Origin: Maribellus luteus
GTDB lineage: Bacteria > Bacteroidota > Bacteroidia > Bacteroidales > Prolixibacteraceae
DNA: 64,000 bases
Direction of reading: 5' to 3'
Assembly: GCF_003576475.1 (NCBI RefSeq)
Contig: NZ_QWGR01000002.1
Location: forward strand, 1 to 64,000
Position numbers and translations under genes: made by a program. Below, piece by piece: positions 53,901 through 61,285 of this stretch. Under the pieces are notes generated by a model. That model did not search any database, was not told the DNA's origin, and worked only from the letters and a program-made list of their open reading frames with translations. Each line of letters begins with the position of its first letter. Position 1 is the first letter of the stretch.

Positions 53901-54403
53901 TCAGGATCGGAAGTGGTACCGATGGTAGTGCCTTTCACTACAACGGAGGCTCCGGGCAGCGGATTTCCGTCGGCATCCGTTATCTTTCCTCTTATCTCTT
54001 TTTGTTGTGGCTGCTCGATAGGATCGGGAGCAGCACCAGGTTCTACTTCTCTTGCTTTCAAAAGCACTTGTCTGTCCAGGATTTCATAATCCACTTCGGT
54101 GAGTTCGCAGAAGGCTTTGATAACGTCTTCAACTTTTGTGTCAGAAAAGTAAACCGAAATCTTTTGCGAGAAATCAAAAATGTCGTCTTTGTACAAAAAC
54201 ACGCAGTTTGATTGGGCTTCAATCATGCTGATGGTTTCCCGAATGTCAGCATTGTTGAGATGAAAGCTTAGTCTTGCCTGTGAGAAACTATTCCCGAAGG
54301 TGACTAGTCCCAGAAATAGCAAAATCACTGTTAGTTTCATTTTTCTAAATTTCAGTTTAAGTTCCCTGTTTCCGGAGAACTCAATAGTTCGCTTTTTTTT
54401 CAT
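50987..54403 (-). CDS. SusC/RagA-family TonB-linked outer-membrane transporter with STN domain
   Basis: 1138 residues. Signal helix about 23-42; STN signalling domain about 48-112 (SFHLNNADIRETISMIEAQ); carboxypeptidase-regulatory-like domain about 133-210 (GKITDADGNPLPGASVVVKG); TonB-box region DVEEVVVTALG; plug domain with VANALAGKIAGVQIRQNG and SISILKGGAAAALYGSRAGN; then the 22-strand barrel to the terminal VSF. The STN domain senses substrate and signals to the FecR-like anti-sigma factor encoded upstream. ATG at 54403; an internal Met22 is an alternative start. Confidence 0.95.
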   Translation of the reverse strand: MKKKRTIEFSGNRELKLKFRKMKLTVILLFLGLVTFGNSFSQARLSFHLNNADIRETISMIEAQSNCVFLYKDDIFDFSQKISVYFSDTKVEDVIKAFCELTEVDYEILDRQVLLKAREVEPGAAPDPIEQPQQKEIRGKITDADGNPLPGASVVVKGTTIGTTSDPDGNYSLPGIPEDGTLVFSFVGMKSQEVAITGQTTINIALESDLMDVEEVVVTALGIKKQRKALGYAVQDVSGDALTEARDANVANALAGKIAGVQIRQNGTGVGGSTRIVIRGNNSIAGNNQPLIVVDGIPIDNFASSPADYWGNSSIDKGSGLGDISPDDIESISILKGGAAAALYGSRAGNGVVLVTTKSGSSSRGLGISFSSNFTFENPMQVPSFQNEYGQGVNGVFDNNQVGSWGPKMDGKTVEMALGSFPYAARQNDLYKDFLQTGTSWTNSVELSKANENLTYRFSVTRLDNKAVVPNSGMDRTTVNFSATAKLAEWITAESKINYINQNTKNRISLARDPNNIFMDNLYRPRSVSFSDYEAYRATDWKRADGKPAAYVLDHNASPDNVFWMTEKNRNSDKRDRYIGMIALNLSLTDWLKLKLRTGMDNYSFFYDLTRATGNPYWEVEGSYRTTQQTFKEINSDWLLTADKSFGDLGLSATVGGNVMKREATEDVNWSGALEIPDFYTISAGREHQAFYSTSEKQINSLYGTASLSYLNALYLDLSLRGDWSSTLPSDKNNYWYPSVSGSWVFSETLGQQGIDLKPISFGKLRASWAEVGNDTDPYMLANTFGLDYNIKDGLMEVTRQNWRANPNLRNETVRSIEAGFELRAWQNRVGIDVSYYKKNAFNQILRIAIPPATGYSYDLVNAGNIQNQGWELALNATLVKARGFEWNTLINWSTNKNKIISLTKTTKRQILSEGTGLPFQIVAEEGGSYGDIYGTAYERDNQGNIVIGASGVPVQAAELKNLGNTQPKGMLSWSNTLTLNNLSLGWLVDMSYGAKVFMGSIQTGTNHGTLAMTSDYREGNLVVDGVKQDGTPNDVEINAEQYWKGISGINEAFIYDAANVRLRELSFSYSVPQRLLARTPFTSLKAGVVARNLFMIYSTTEGFDPEAGFSNANSVMGVEFNSMPTMRSIGFNINVSF

Positions 54404-54519
54404 AAATTTGATTTGTTAAATGAGTATTTGTAATATTTAACACACTTAAATTTAGACTGGTAGGTGGTGCAACACCTGCCAGTCTTGTTTATGTCATATG
54501 TATTCCTCCTTCTTTTTTA

Positions 54520-55725
54520 TCATTCTTTGTTTCTTATCTCATACCGGTTCCCTTCTGTTTTTACAATATCAACCGAAGCCGTTCGGGAGATGCGGGCAAT
54601 AAGCTCGTCCTGACTTTCCTGTAATTCCAGTTTTCCGGAGATGAGGATGTCTTTCAAGGGCAAATCGCTGTAGCTGAAACGTATGTTGTAATACCGCTCT
54701 ACTTTGCTTAGCACATGAAATAAATCTGAACTTTCAAATTTCAGGATCTGGTCTTTCCACGACACATAGTTTTCCACATCAACAAACCGGAGGGTGGATT
54801 CGCTGGTACGTTTGTCGAAGCTTGCCAGCTGGTTGGGGACAAGCTCTGTTTTCTTTTCGAATAAGCCCGATTTATTTTTTTGAAGAACAACCTTTCCTTC
54901 GGTCAGCACGGTTTCAATAATGTTGTCGGACGGATAAGCCGACACATTAAAATGTGTTCCCAGTACTTCCACCGAGAGGTCGCTGGTTTTAACGATGAAC
55001 GGGTGCTCCGGGTCGTGACTGACTTCGAAAAAAGCTTCACCGCTTAAAAAAACCTGTCGTTTGGAGCCGGTAAATTGCTCGGGGTAAACCAGCCTTGTTC
55101 CGGCGTTGAGGTACACTTTGGTGCCATCGGCCAACAGAATCTCCGAGTTTTTACCATACGGAATAATCAGCTGGTTGAGTGCTTCCTGTTGAGGTGCTTT
55201 GGATGTTGGGACACTTTTAATCGTGTCCTGGTTTACAACCAAAAGCCCGTCGTTGGAGTAGGCAACGGTCGATTTGTCTTTTTCAAGGTCAATGCTTTCG
55301 CCGGTATAGCGTATCAGTTTTGCGTCGCCTTCAGAAACGGTTTCGTTTAGTTCCTCAGCAAACAGTAAATCGTCAGGTTGATTATCGCGTTGGTAAAACA
55401 GAATCGCACCAAGTGCGAAAAAAACAATGGCAATTGCAGCATACCTCACCACATGAGAGTGGAATAGATGCAGGACGCGGGATTTTTCACGACGCTCGAT
55501 TTTGTGCAGCACAGCCGAAAATAAGTCAAGCTTCTCCTTCTCTGTTATTTCTTTTCGCTTTGATTTAAACTGAAGTAAAACGCTTTTGGCTTCATCGATG
55601 TTTTTTCGTTCGCGCTTATTGGCCCGCTCGTAATAATCTGTCCATCGTTTCTCCAATTCTTCCGTTGGGGCGAAAATCCACTGGATAAAACTTTCGTCGT
55701 CAATGTATTGGCTAATCCTTTTCAC
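54520..55725 (-). CDS. FecR-family anti-sigma factor
   Basis: 401 residues. Cytoplasmic N-terminal helix bundle (1-88), one membrane helix (about 90-108, VRYAAIAIVFFALGAILFYQ), then the periplasmic FecR domain (about 180-280, with IPYGKNSEILLADGTKVYLN and GEAFFEVSHDPEHPFIVKT) and a C-terminal STN-binding domain (about 325-395). It holds the ECF sigma factor until the SusC STN domain signals. Start is a GTG at 55725. Positioned between the sigma gene and susC, as in FecIR-type surface signalling. Confidence 0.93.
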   Translation of the reverse strand: MKRISQYIDDESFIQWIFAPTEELEKRWTDYYERANKRERKNIDEAKSVLLQFKSKRKEITEKEKLDLFSAVLHKIERREKSRVLHLFHSHVVRYAAIAIVFFALGAILFYQRDNQPDDLLFAEELNETVSEGDAKLIRYTGESIDLEKDKSTVAYSNDGLLVVNQDTIKSVPTSKAPQQEALNQLIIPYGKNSEILLADGTKVYLNAGTRLVYPEQFTGSKRQVFLSGEAFFEVSHDPEHPFIVKTSDLSVEVLGTHFNVSAYPSDNIIETVLTEGKVVLQKNKSGLFEKKTELVPNQLASFDKRTSESTLRFVDVENYVSWKDQILKFESSDLFHVLSKVERYYNIRFSYSDLPLKDILISGKLELQESQDELIARISRTASVDIVKTEGNRYEIRNKE

Positions 55726-55783
55726 TCGTATTTTTTAATGAGTACATACTAAAGGACCGGAAAGCGTATTACATAGACATTTT

Positions 55784-56389
55784 TTATTGCTTTTTTTTGA
55801 AAAAAGTCAGCAACACAATGGAACCCTGTGTTTTCAATATCTTCTTAATGGTTTTAATGGCGCGGTATACAAGGGTTCTGGCAGACTCAACAGAGATGTC
55901 AAGAATTTTTGCAATTTCTTCGTACGGAAGGGTTTCGTCGAAACGAAGGTAAACGGCTTCTTTTTGCTTGGCGGGTAATTTTAACAGGGCATTTTTGATT
56001 TTCTCTTCCAGTTCTTTCTCCGATTCTTTCTTGATAGTCTGGTATTCCGGGTTGGTTTCGGGTTCCGAGTAAAAATCATCTTCTTCGTTGTTGACCTGCT
56101 GTTTCCTTTCTGCCTGGAGTTTGCGGATTAGGTTTCTTTTCAAGGCCAGCAGAAGGTAGAATTTTATGCTGTGAGACTTTTGAATGGACTTTCTCTTAAT
56201 ATAGAAATCATAAAAAACTTCCTGGATGGCATCTTTTACCGAGGATTCGTCGGGATGTAATTTGCTGCCGTATTGAAAAAGGCCGTCAATGTTGTCCTCG
56301 TAAATAAGAGCAAAGGCTTTCTTATCTCCATCTATAAAACGTTCCCACAACGATTGCCAATGTTCGCTATTCTCAACTAATGCGTTCAA
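55784..56389 (-). CDS. ECF-type RNA polymerase sigma factor
   Basis: 201 residues. Region 2 with VKDAIQEVFYDFYIKRKSI (core and -10 recognition), acidic linker about 95-115, and region 4 with LPAKQKEAVYLRFDETLPYEEIAKILDIS in two blocks, ending in a helix-turn-helix SVESARTLVYRAIK. The only plausible start is a TTG at 56389: the protein has no internal Met. It is the first gene of the sigma-FecR-SusC-SusD unit and probably drives the susCD promoter in the 116-base gap before 54403. Confidence 0.93.
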   Translation of the reverse strand: MNALVENSEHWQSLWERFIDGDKKAFALIYEDNIDGLFQYGSKLHPDESSVKDAIQEVFYDFYIKRKSIQKSHSIKFYLLLALKRNLIRKLQAERKQQVNNEEDDFYSEPETNPEYQTIKKESEKELEEKIKNALLKLPAKQKEAVYLRFDETLPYEEIAKILDISVESARTLVYRAIKTIKKILKTQGSIVLLTFFKKKQ

Positions 56390-56575
56390 GTTTGTTTTGT
56401 TAGTTTAATGCATTGAATATAACTAAACTAAGCTAACAATAACAATAAACGCTGAATAAATATTTGGAATGAAGGAATATTCCATTTTACAAATCTTCCT
56501 GTGTGTGATATGGGAGAAACTACAGTGTGCAGAAAATTTTTTTACTGAATCATTTACCCGATGCTGATGGGTCTG

Positions 56576-56854
56576 TTAGTCCACTTCTTCAAAATCAACA
56601 TATTCGCCTTCGCTGCCGTTGTTTCTTTTCTGTTGGTTGGGGTTTCCTTCAATGGTAACTTCTCCTTCGTTGCGGCGCTGCCGTTGCTGGCTGCGTTGCT
56701 GCTCCTGCATTTTTTGCTGCATATTTTTAACGCCTTTGTCAATCAACATAGGCAGAATGTAGCGCGACACAAAGCGGATCGCAAAGTAAATCAATGCAAT
56801 AATGAATAAAGTGCGCAGGAAGTTCACCAGGAACAACGGTATGAATAAGGTCAT
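56576..56854 (-). CDS. DUF4834 family small membrane protein
   Basis: 92 residues. Two adjoining hydrophobic stretches near the N-terminus (about 3-32), then a long Gln/Arg-rich polar tail (about 44-65) and the conserved acidic end GEYVDFEEVD that defines this Bacteroidota family. Function unknown. ATG at 56854, 6 bases after the DUF5723-like gene, so the two are co-transcribed. Confidence 0.85.
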   Translation of the reverse strand: MTLFIPLFLVNFLRTLFIIALIYFAIRFVSRYILPMLIDKGVKNMQQKMQEQQRSQQRQRRNEGEVTIEGNPNQQKRNNGSEGEYVDFEEVD

Positions 56855-56860
56855 GTTCTT

Positions 56861-58240
56861 CTAATTTTGAAAGGTGGAAAATAAAAAATTCACTCCAAAA
56901 GACAAATTTAAGCTTTTTGCGGAGGAGGGTTTTACAAGTCCGGTAATATTATTTGTGCTCAGGAAATATTGGGCTCGGCGACCCGTGTAACTGGCACCGA
57001 TTCCAGGTAGTATTTTTTTTGTTTTGTAAAGACTGACAGTTCCCGCCAGGTTCCAGCGTTCGCCCAGCCCGGTATGGTAAAAGGCTGTGAGGTAATTGTA
57101 AGATCTGTCGGGGTAACTCGTGAGTTGGTTGGAAACACCTGCCTCCGAGGTTTTGCTTAGTCGCGTTTTTATCCCGGCAATCATTTTTAGCGGAAGCTTT
57201 TGTATGACTCGTTTTGTTACCGGTTCCCCGCTAACTATGTAGGGCGTTCTGTCGGAAAAATCCTGTAGGGCCAGTTTGGGTTCCTTGTAATTGATCGGTG
57301 AATCAGGATTGTTTGATTGGTACAATTCTTCCTGAGCATAACGAAGCGGGCCAATAAACTCAACATCATAAGCACGGTGTTTAAAACCCAGGTATCCAAG
57401 GTCGAGCAGCGAAACTGCCACTTCGGTTTTTTTGTTGATGCGGTAAGTAAGTCCCAGGTCAATGGCCGGGCTTAGGTTGTGAAAATTGAAAAAATAATCG
57501 CCCGGCTGTGGATTGGGACGGATTAAAGTAGCCTGTTCTTCTTCCTTGTAGGTTACGTCAATCGGGCCGGCAAGGGTGTAAGTTCCCCGCGGAGTAACCA
57601 ACAGTTGTTGCTGTTCGGTATCGGTTTCCACTTCCACATTCAGGTCCGAAACATCGTAATAGAAACGGGCAAACAGAAGCTTGGGTCGAATGCCGATGGT
57701 GAGCCCGTCCCATATTTGGCTGGAATATCCAAAAGCCACTTCGCGGTATTGAAAGGCTTTGAACGACAGTGGCCCAAAGACTTCTTTTTCGCTGTTGTAA
57801 TAGGGAAGTAGTCCCTGGTCTATAAAGTGCAGGATGTGGTGGTCGAAGTTAGAGGTAGCAACGGTTTTTTCGGAAACAGAAAAGCTGAAGTTTTGCAATC
57901 CTTGCCGTTTGCTGATGTAAAAAACAGGGACCGTGGCCGTTGGGAAAGCATCGCCGGGTTCTCCCAGTTCGTTGAAAAAACGGTCGAAGCTGTATGAAAA
58001 GCGCTTGGCAAAAATATAGTCGGGGGCGAAATTGGCTTTCCAGTCAAGGGTTAAGCCCGACAGAAAAGGCAAACCAATCACGATTCGCTCGTCTTCGTTT
58101 TGATAGGCGGGGTTGGTGTTGCCCGACTGGCTGACACTCCGGATAAACTGAAGTGCATTCCCTTCCTGCGACCACAAAGTGATTGATCCGGAAAGAAGAA
58201 GGGTGACAACAAAAAAGATTCGTTTAAGCGCTTTGTACAT
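56861..58240 (-). CDS. DUF5723-like outer-membrane beta-barrel protein
   Basis: 459 residues. Signal peptide 1-24 (FFVVTLLLSGSITLWSQ), then a protein dominated by alternating amphipathic strands with aromatic girdles, including ERIVIGLPFLSGLTLDW, KIKT-like INKKTEVAVSLLDLGYLGF and LNLSFGVNFLFSTFQ at the very end; a C-terminal Phe-rich strand suggests an outer-membrane barrel. It resembles Bacteroidota DUF5723 proteins; no transport substrate is known. ATG at 58240. The gene is followed by the DUF4834 gene. Confidence 0.78.
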   Translation of the reverse strand: MYKALKRIFFVVTLLLSGSITLWSQEGNALQFIRSVSQSGNTNPAYQNEDERIVIGLPFLSGLTLDWKANFAPDYIFAKRFSYSFDRFFNELGEPGDAFPTATVPVFYISKRQGLQNFSFSVSEKTVATSNFDHHILHFIDQGLLPYYNSEKEVFGPLSFKAFQYREVAFGYSSQIWDGLTIGIRPKLLFARFYYDVSDLNVEVETDTEQQQLLVTPRGTYTLAGPIDVTYKEEEQATLIRPNPQPGDYFFNFHNLSPAIDLGLTYRINKKTEVAVSLLDLGYLGFKHRAYDVEFIGPLRYAQEELYQSNNPDSPINYKEPKLALQDFSDRTPYIVSGEPVTKRVIQKLPLKMIAGIKTRLSKTSEAGVSNQLTSYPDRSYNYLTAFYHTGLGERWNLAGTVSLYKTKKILPGIGASYTGRRAQYFLSTNNITGLVKPSSAKSLNLSFGVNFLFSTFQN

Positions 58241-58300
58241 ACCAGTTAAAATGCAAGCGCAAAATAAGTTATTATCTTCAAAACGACGGATGAAGTCACA

Positions 58301-58324
58301 AAAAAAGGCGGGTATTCCGCCTTT
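58301..58324 (-). terminator. Intrinsic terminator after the DUF2807 pair
   Basis: On the minus strand an 8-bp perfect stem (aaaggcgg / ccgccttt) with a 5-base loop runs into a T-run of about seven. It is 20 bases after the stop of the gene at 58345-59052. Confidence 0.85.
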
Positions 58325-58344
58325 CAGTATCGTTATTCTTTTGA

Positions 58345-59052
58345 TTATCGTTGGCGAACGTCGCCGCCGCTCGATTCATCAATGTCTTTTGTTGCAGGTT
58401 TTCCGTAGTAAACAATATCGGCACCGCTACTGGCTTTGGCATGAATTTCTTCGGTGACGGTTAGGCTAATGTCGGAACCACTGCTGGCTTTGGCATGGCA
58501 AACCACCGATTCCAGGTCGCTGGCATCGATGTCGCTTCCGCTGCTGGCTTCGGCGGTCAGGTATTTTACTTTTCCGCTGAGTCGTGCATCGGAACCACTG
58601 CTGGTATCGATCGAGAAATTCTTCACATGCAAAGCCAGTTTTACATCGCTTCCGCTGCTGGCTTTTACTTCCAGTTGATCACCCTCCAGTGTATTCTCTG
58701 TTTCCACGTCCGATCCTGAAGAAGCATCCAGGGCAACCAGCTCTTTTACACTTACATAGGCTTTGCGTGTTTTATTGCCACTCCAGTTAAACCAGCTGTT
58801 GTTTTGTTTCATGTAAATGTGCAACACACCGTTTTTTACTTCGGTTTTGATGTTGTCAATAATGTCATTCTCGGCAACAATTTTTACCGATTCTTCATTT
58901 CCCATCGACAGGTAAAGGTCTATTCCTGTTGATACTTTAATGGCATTGAAATCCCTGACATTTCGGTTTTGAGTTTCGTCGCTGGCCAATACTGTTCCCA
59001 CTCCTGTAAAAGCGATCATAATCAGGAGTAGCATGCTTGTTAATGTTTTCAT
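58345..59052 (-). CDS. DUF2807 head-GIN-domain protein, GSD-repeat copy
   Basis: 235 residues. Signal peptide 1-23 ending VLAS, an N-terminal beta region (RDFNAIKVSTGIDLYLSMGN), then six rungs each starting S-S-G-S/A-D and spaced 21, 19, 19, 20 and 18 residues, which predicts a right-handed beta-helix with a stacked Ser-Gly-Ser-Asp ladder. Ends SSGGDVRQR. Predicted exported. Function unknown; such proteins are often called putative auto-transporter adhesin heads. Its upstream neighbour is a paralogue with identical rung spacing. Confidence 0.88.
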   Translation of the reverse strand: MKTLTSMLLLIMIAFTGVGTVLASDETQNRNVRDFNAIKVSTGIDLYLSMGNEESVKIVAENDIIDNIKTEVKNGVLHIYMKQNNSWFNWSGNKTRKAYVSVKELVALDASSGSDVETENTLEGDQLEVKASSGSDVKLALHVKNFSIDTSSGSDARLSGKVKYLTAEASSGSDIDASDLESVVCHAKASSGSDISLTVTEEIHAKASSGADIVYYGKPATKDIDESSGGDVRQR

Positions 59053-59120
59053 ATTCGAATTGTTTGTTTTGCTTTTTGTTTAGGTAATGACGCCGGGTTA
59101 AAAGGAAAGTTACACTTTAC

Positions 59121-59834
59121 TTAATTTTTTATGACATTTCCGCCCGATGATTTGCTTATCTCTGTTTGAGAAGGATTGCCCGCATAGAAAATATTTCCGC
59201 CGCTGCTGGCTTTTCCGCTGAAGCTCTGGTCAACCAAAGTCCAGATGTTTGACCCGCTGCTTACTTTAATTTCGGCCTTGTCGGTTTTCAGGTCTCCGGC
59301 TTTGATGTTCGATCCCGCACTGGCCGTCGCATGCAGTTTATCGGTAGCTCCCTTTAGCCAGATGTTCGATCCGGCGCTGGCCGAAACAATTATTTTGGCG
59401 GCTTTTACTTCGAGATTAATATTGCTGCCTGCCGATGCTTTTACGTCCAGCTCGTTAGCGCGGATACCCGACTCGGTAAACACATTGCTCCCGGCACTTG
59501 CTTTAACCGTTTCCAAATCGGGCAGGGTGACATAAACTGCTTTTGATTTGGACTTCCGGATGTTGGCCTTGCTGCTAACAAGCAAAACACCGTTGTCCAC
59601 TTGTGTTTCAATAAATTCATGCAGGTTTTCATCGGCCTTTACCATTACGCGAAAGTCATCACCCTGTGTTATGTAAACGTTCATTCCTCTGCCGGCTTTG
59701 ATTCCGTCAAAATCGTCTGTCTTACGTTCTTCTTCAGTAACATTTCCATCTCCTTTGACAGAAGGAGACAGCATACACGAGTGCATGGAGACAGTGAGGA
59801 TGAAGAGGCTCAGGATTAAGATTTTTTGCTTCAT
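59121..59834 (-). CDS. DUF2807 head-GIN-domain lipoprotein, GSN-repeat copy
   Basis: 237 residues from the ATG at 59834; a longer frame to 59990 adds 52 residues without signal-peptide character. Hydrophobic N-terminus ending MHSC (Cys20) suggests a lipoprotein. After KTDDFDGIKAGRGMNVYITQ come six rungs beginning S-A/S-G-S/G-N at spacings of 21, 19, 19, 20 and 18 residues, and the end SSGGNVIKN. The paralogue downstream has Asp where this one has Asn. First gene of the two-gene unit (68-base gap). Confidence 0.88.
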   Translation of the reverse strand: MKQKILILSLFILTVSMHSCMLSPSVKGDGNVTEEERKTDDFDGIKAGRGMNVYITQGDDFRVMVKADENLHEFIETQVDNGVLLVSSKANIRKSKSKAVYVTLPDLETVKASAGSNVFTESGIRANELDVKASAGSNINLEVKAAKIIVSASAGSNIWLKGATDKLHATASAGSNIKAGDLKTDKAEIKVSSGSNIWTLVDQSFSGKASSGGNIFYAGNPSQTEISKSSGGNVIKN

Positions 59835-60353
59835 AATTTTGCTGTTTTTGTTTGGCTTATTTTCCTTAAAGTTAGGTGAAACACTTTCGGAGCAGGGAAT
59901 TAAATCGTTGAACATAGGAATTTTGTCGGTAAAACTTTTTGAACGGCGGTTTTCAGCTGGTGAAAACAAAACAACCACAATCGAGGCCAATCACCCACGG
60001 AAGTTAATAGTAGTATATGAAAATTAATAATTTTTGGGCTGATTTACCCTCACTCCTGTCTCTCTCTTCCTGACTATCCTCTATACATATCTTTTCCCTG
60101 GATTTGAAGAAAATACGAATGATTTTTAATAAGAAACATGGAATAAAAAGAATAAGAAATCAGAAAATTTTTGGCTTAACTTATTCAGTTCTTGACACCT
60201 TTTTATTGGCTATTCCTTATTTTCTAGCTTTTTTAAAATTCATATTTGTGTATAAAGGGTAGCTTCCAGGAAGGGAAAGACGATTAGCTACCAAAACGAT
60301 GGAGGCTTGCGAAGTATTGATTTTAATTTGCATTTAAGCTACGGCTAGTCATC

Positions 60354-60396
60354 CCTGCCTACTGCAGGCAGGCTTCCTTGCTTGCTTGCTTGCTTG
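60354..60396. repeat. Hairpin followed by (CTTG)5 microsatellite
   Basis: cctgcct and aggcagg (60354-60360, 60366-60372) form a 7-bp hairpin. Four bases later there are five tandem cttg units (60377-60396). It is intergenic, so copy-number change would not shift a reading frame directly. Confidence 0.75.
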
Positions 60397-60454
60397 CTGG
60401 GAAGGATAAGGGGATGGGTACCAATAAAATTTGAAGTTATAGATTGGCTTTCAA

Positions 60455-60483
60455 CAAAAAAGGCTGACCTGACAAGTCAACCT
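60455..60483 (-). terminator. Intrinsic terminator of the Spy/CpxP-like gene
   Basis: On the minus strand aggttgac / gtcagcct forms an 8-bp stem (one G-T pair) followed by six T residues. It lies 26 bases after the stop at 60509. Confidence 0.7.
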
Positions 60484-60508
60484 TTCCTGTTTGTATTTTC
60501 CGGATGTT

Positions 60509-61003
60509 TTACCCTGCATGCTGGCGGGGGGCTTTCCGGTCTCCGAAGCCTTTGCCGCGTTTTTCCATCATCCGGCCTTTCATGGCATCAAACTTTAGCA
60601 ACTGCTCTTCGGTAAGCAGCGAGCGGATTTGCTGATGTTGTTTGGCCATAATTTTCTGAATCTCGGCTTTTACCCCCGTCATTTTGTCGATGTTGCTGTA
60701 AATGGCATTTAAATCAGCTTTGTCGGCTGTGGTTAATGTTTGCTGACGGGCTTCCAGTTCGCCCAGTTCGTTGCGAAGCGGTTTTACCTGTTTGGCTGTT
60801 TCCAAACGAATGGCTTTCACCTGTTCCTGTTGCTCTTCGGTGAAAAAATGGTTCACGCGTTCGGCCATGCGTTCGTGGCGCGGCATCAATGCTTCGCGCT
60901 GTGCACGTTCACCTCTTTTGCCTTCCGGCTTTTGTTGTGCAATTGCCATTGACGATACGGCCAGTACCGTGATCAGTGTCAATGTTAAGAATCTGATTTT
61001 CAT
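60509..61003 (-). CDS. Spy/CpxP-like periplasmic protein
   Basis: 164 residues. Signal peptide 1-22 (ending SSMAIAQ), then a fully helical, highly charged protein with two LTxxQ-type motifs: FFTEEQQEQVKAIRLETAKQ and SLLTEEQLLKFDAM. This motif defines the Spy/CpxP fold, a periplasmic chaperone or stress sensor. The basic C-terminus (GKGFGDRKAPRQHAG) is unstructured. ATG at 61003; it has its own terminator and diverges from the S41 protease gene, itself an envelope-quality-control function. Confidence 0.85.
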   Translation of the reverse strand: MKIRFLTLTLITVLAVSSMAIAQQKPEGKRGERAQREALMPRHERMAERVNHFFTEEQQEQVKAIRLETAKQVKPLRNELGELEARQQTLTTADKADLNAIYSNIDKMTGVKAEIQKIMAKQHQQIRSLLTEEQLLKFDAMKGRMMEKRGKGFGDRKAPRQHAG

Positions 61004-61227
61004 AGCTTTTATTTTAAATGATTGAATTCAACCCTTTGGACATGTTTTTACTTTTCCGGTTTAATTCCGGCGATAAAATTTTTGGCGAAATTATTTCGGA
61101 GAGTTGACTAATCTGCTGGCTGACAGTGTTTGTTGTAGGAGTGAAAGCGGGATGGCACCACAAGGTTTTAATATAAATTAACGTAATGGAAATCGGATTT
61201 GGTTAACTTATTTGAGGTAAGAATTGT

Positions 61228-61235
61228 TACTTTTG
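61228..61235 (+). promoter_or_regulatory. Candidate -7 promoter element of the S41 protease gene
   Basis: TACTTTTG fits TAnnTTTG exactly and would give a leader of about 45 bases before the ATG at 61286, which is preceded by a good AGGAAGG ribosome-binding site. No clear -33 TTG at 19 bases. Confidence 0.42.
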
Positions 61236-61285
61236 ACGGTCATTGTTGAGTTGTAACTCAAATTATTTCAGAAAGGAAGGAAAAA

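Larger units (their letters stand above)
59835..60508. other. Gene-free interval with a CTTG microsatellite
   Basis: 674 bases between the DUF2807 unit and the Spy-like gene. It contains a 7-bp hairpin and tetranucleotide run (60354-60396) and the terminator at 60455-60483. Short frames on both strands have no recognisable product. The segment 60020-60250 is A+T-rich and shows nothing further. Confidence 0.55.

Noticed and set aside
53807-54211. 134-codon open frame opposite the SusC N-terminus
   Set aside because: Antisense shadow of a certain gene with no domain of its own.
58345-59834. Regular 57-60 base periodicity resembling a repeat array
   Set aside because: The periodicity is in-frame coding for beta-helix rungs; spacers are not unique and repeats are imperfect, so it is not a CRISPR.
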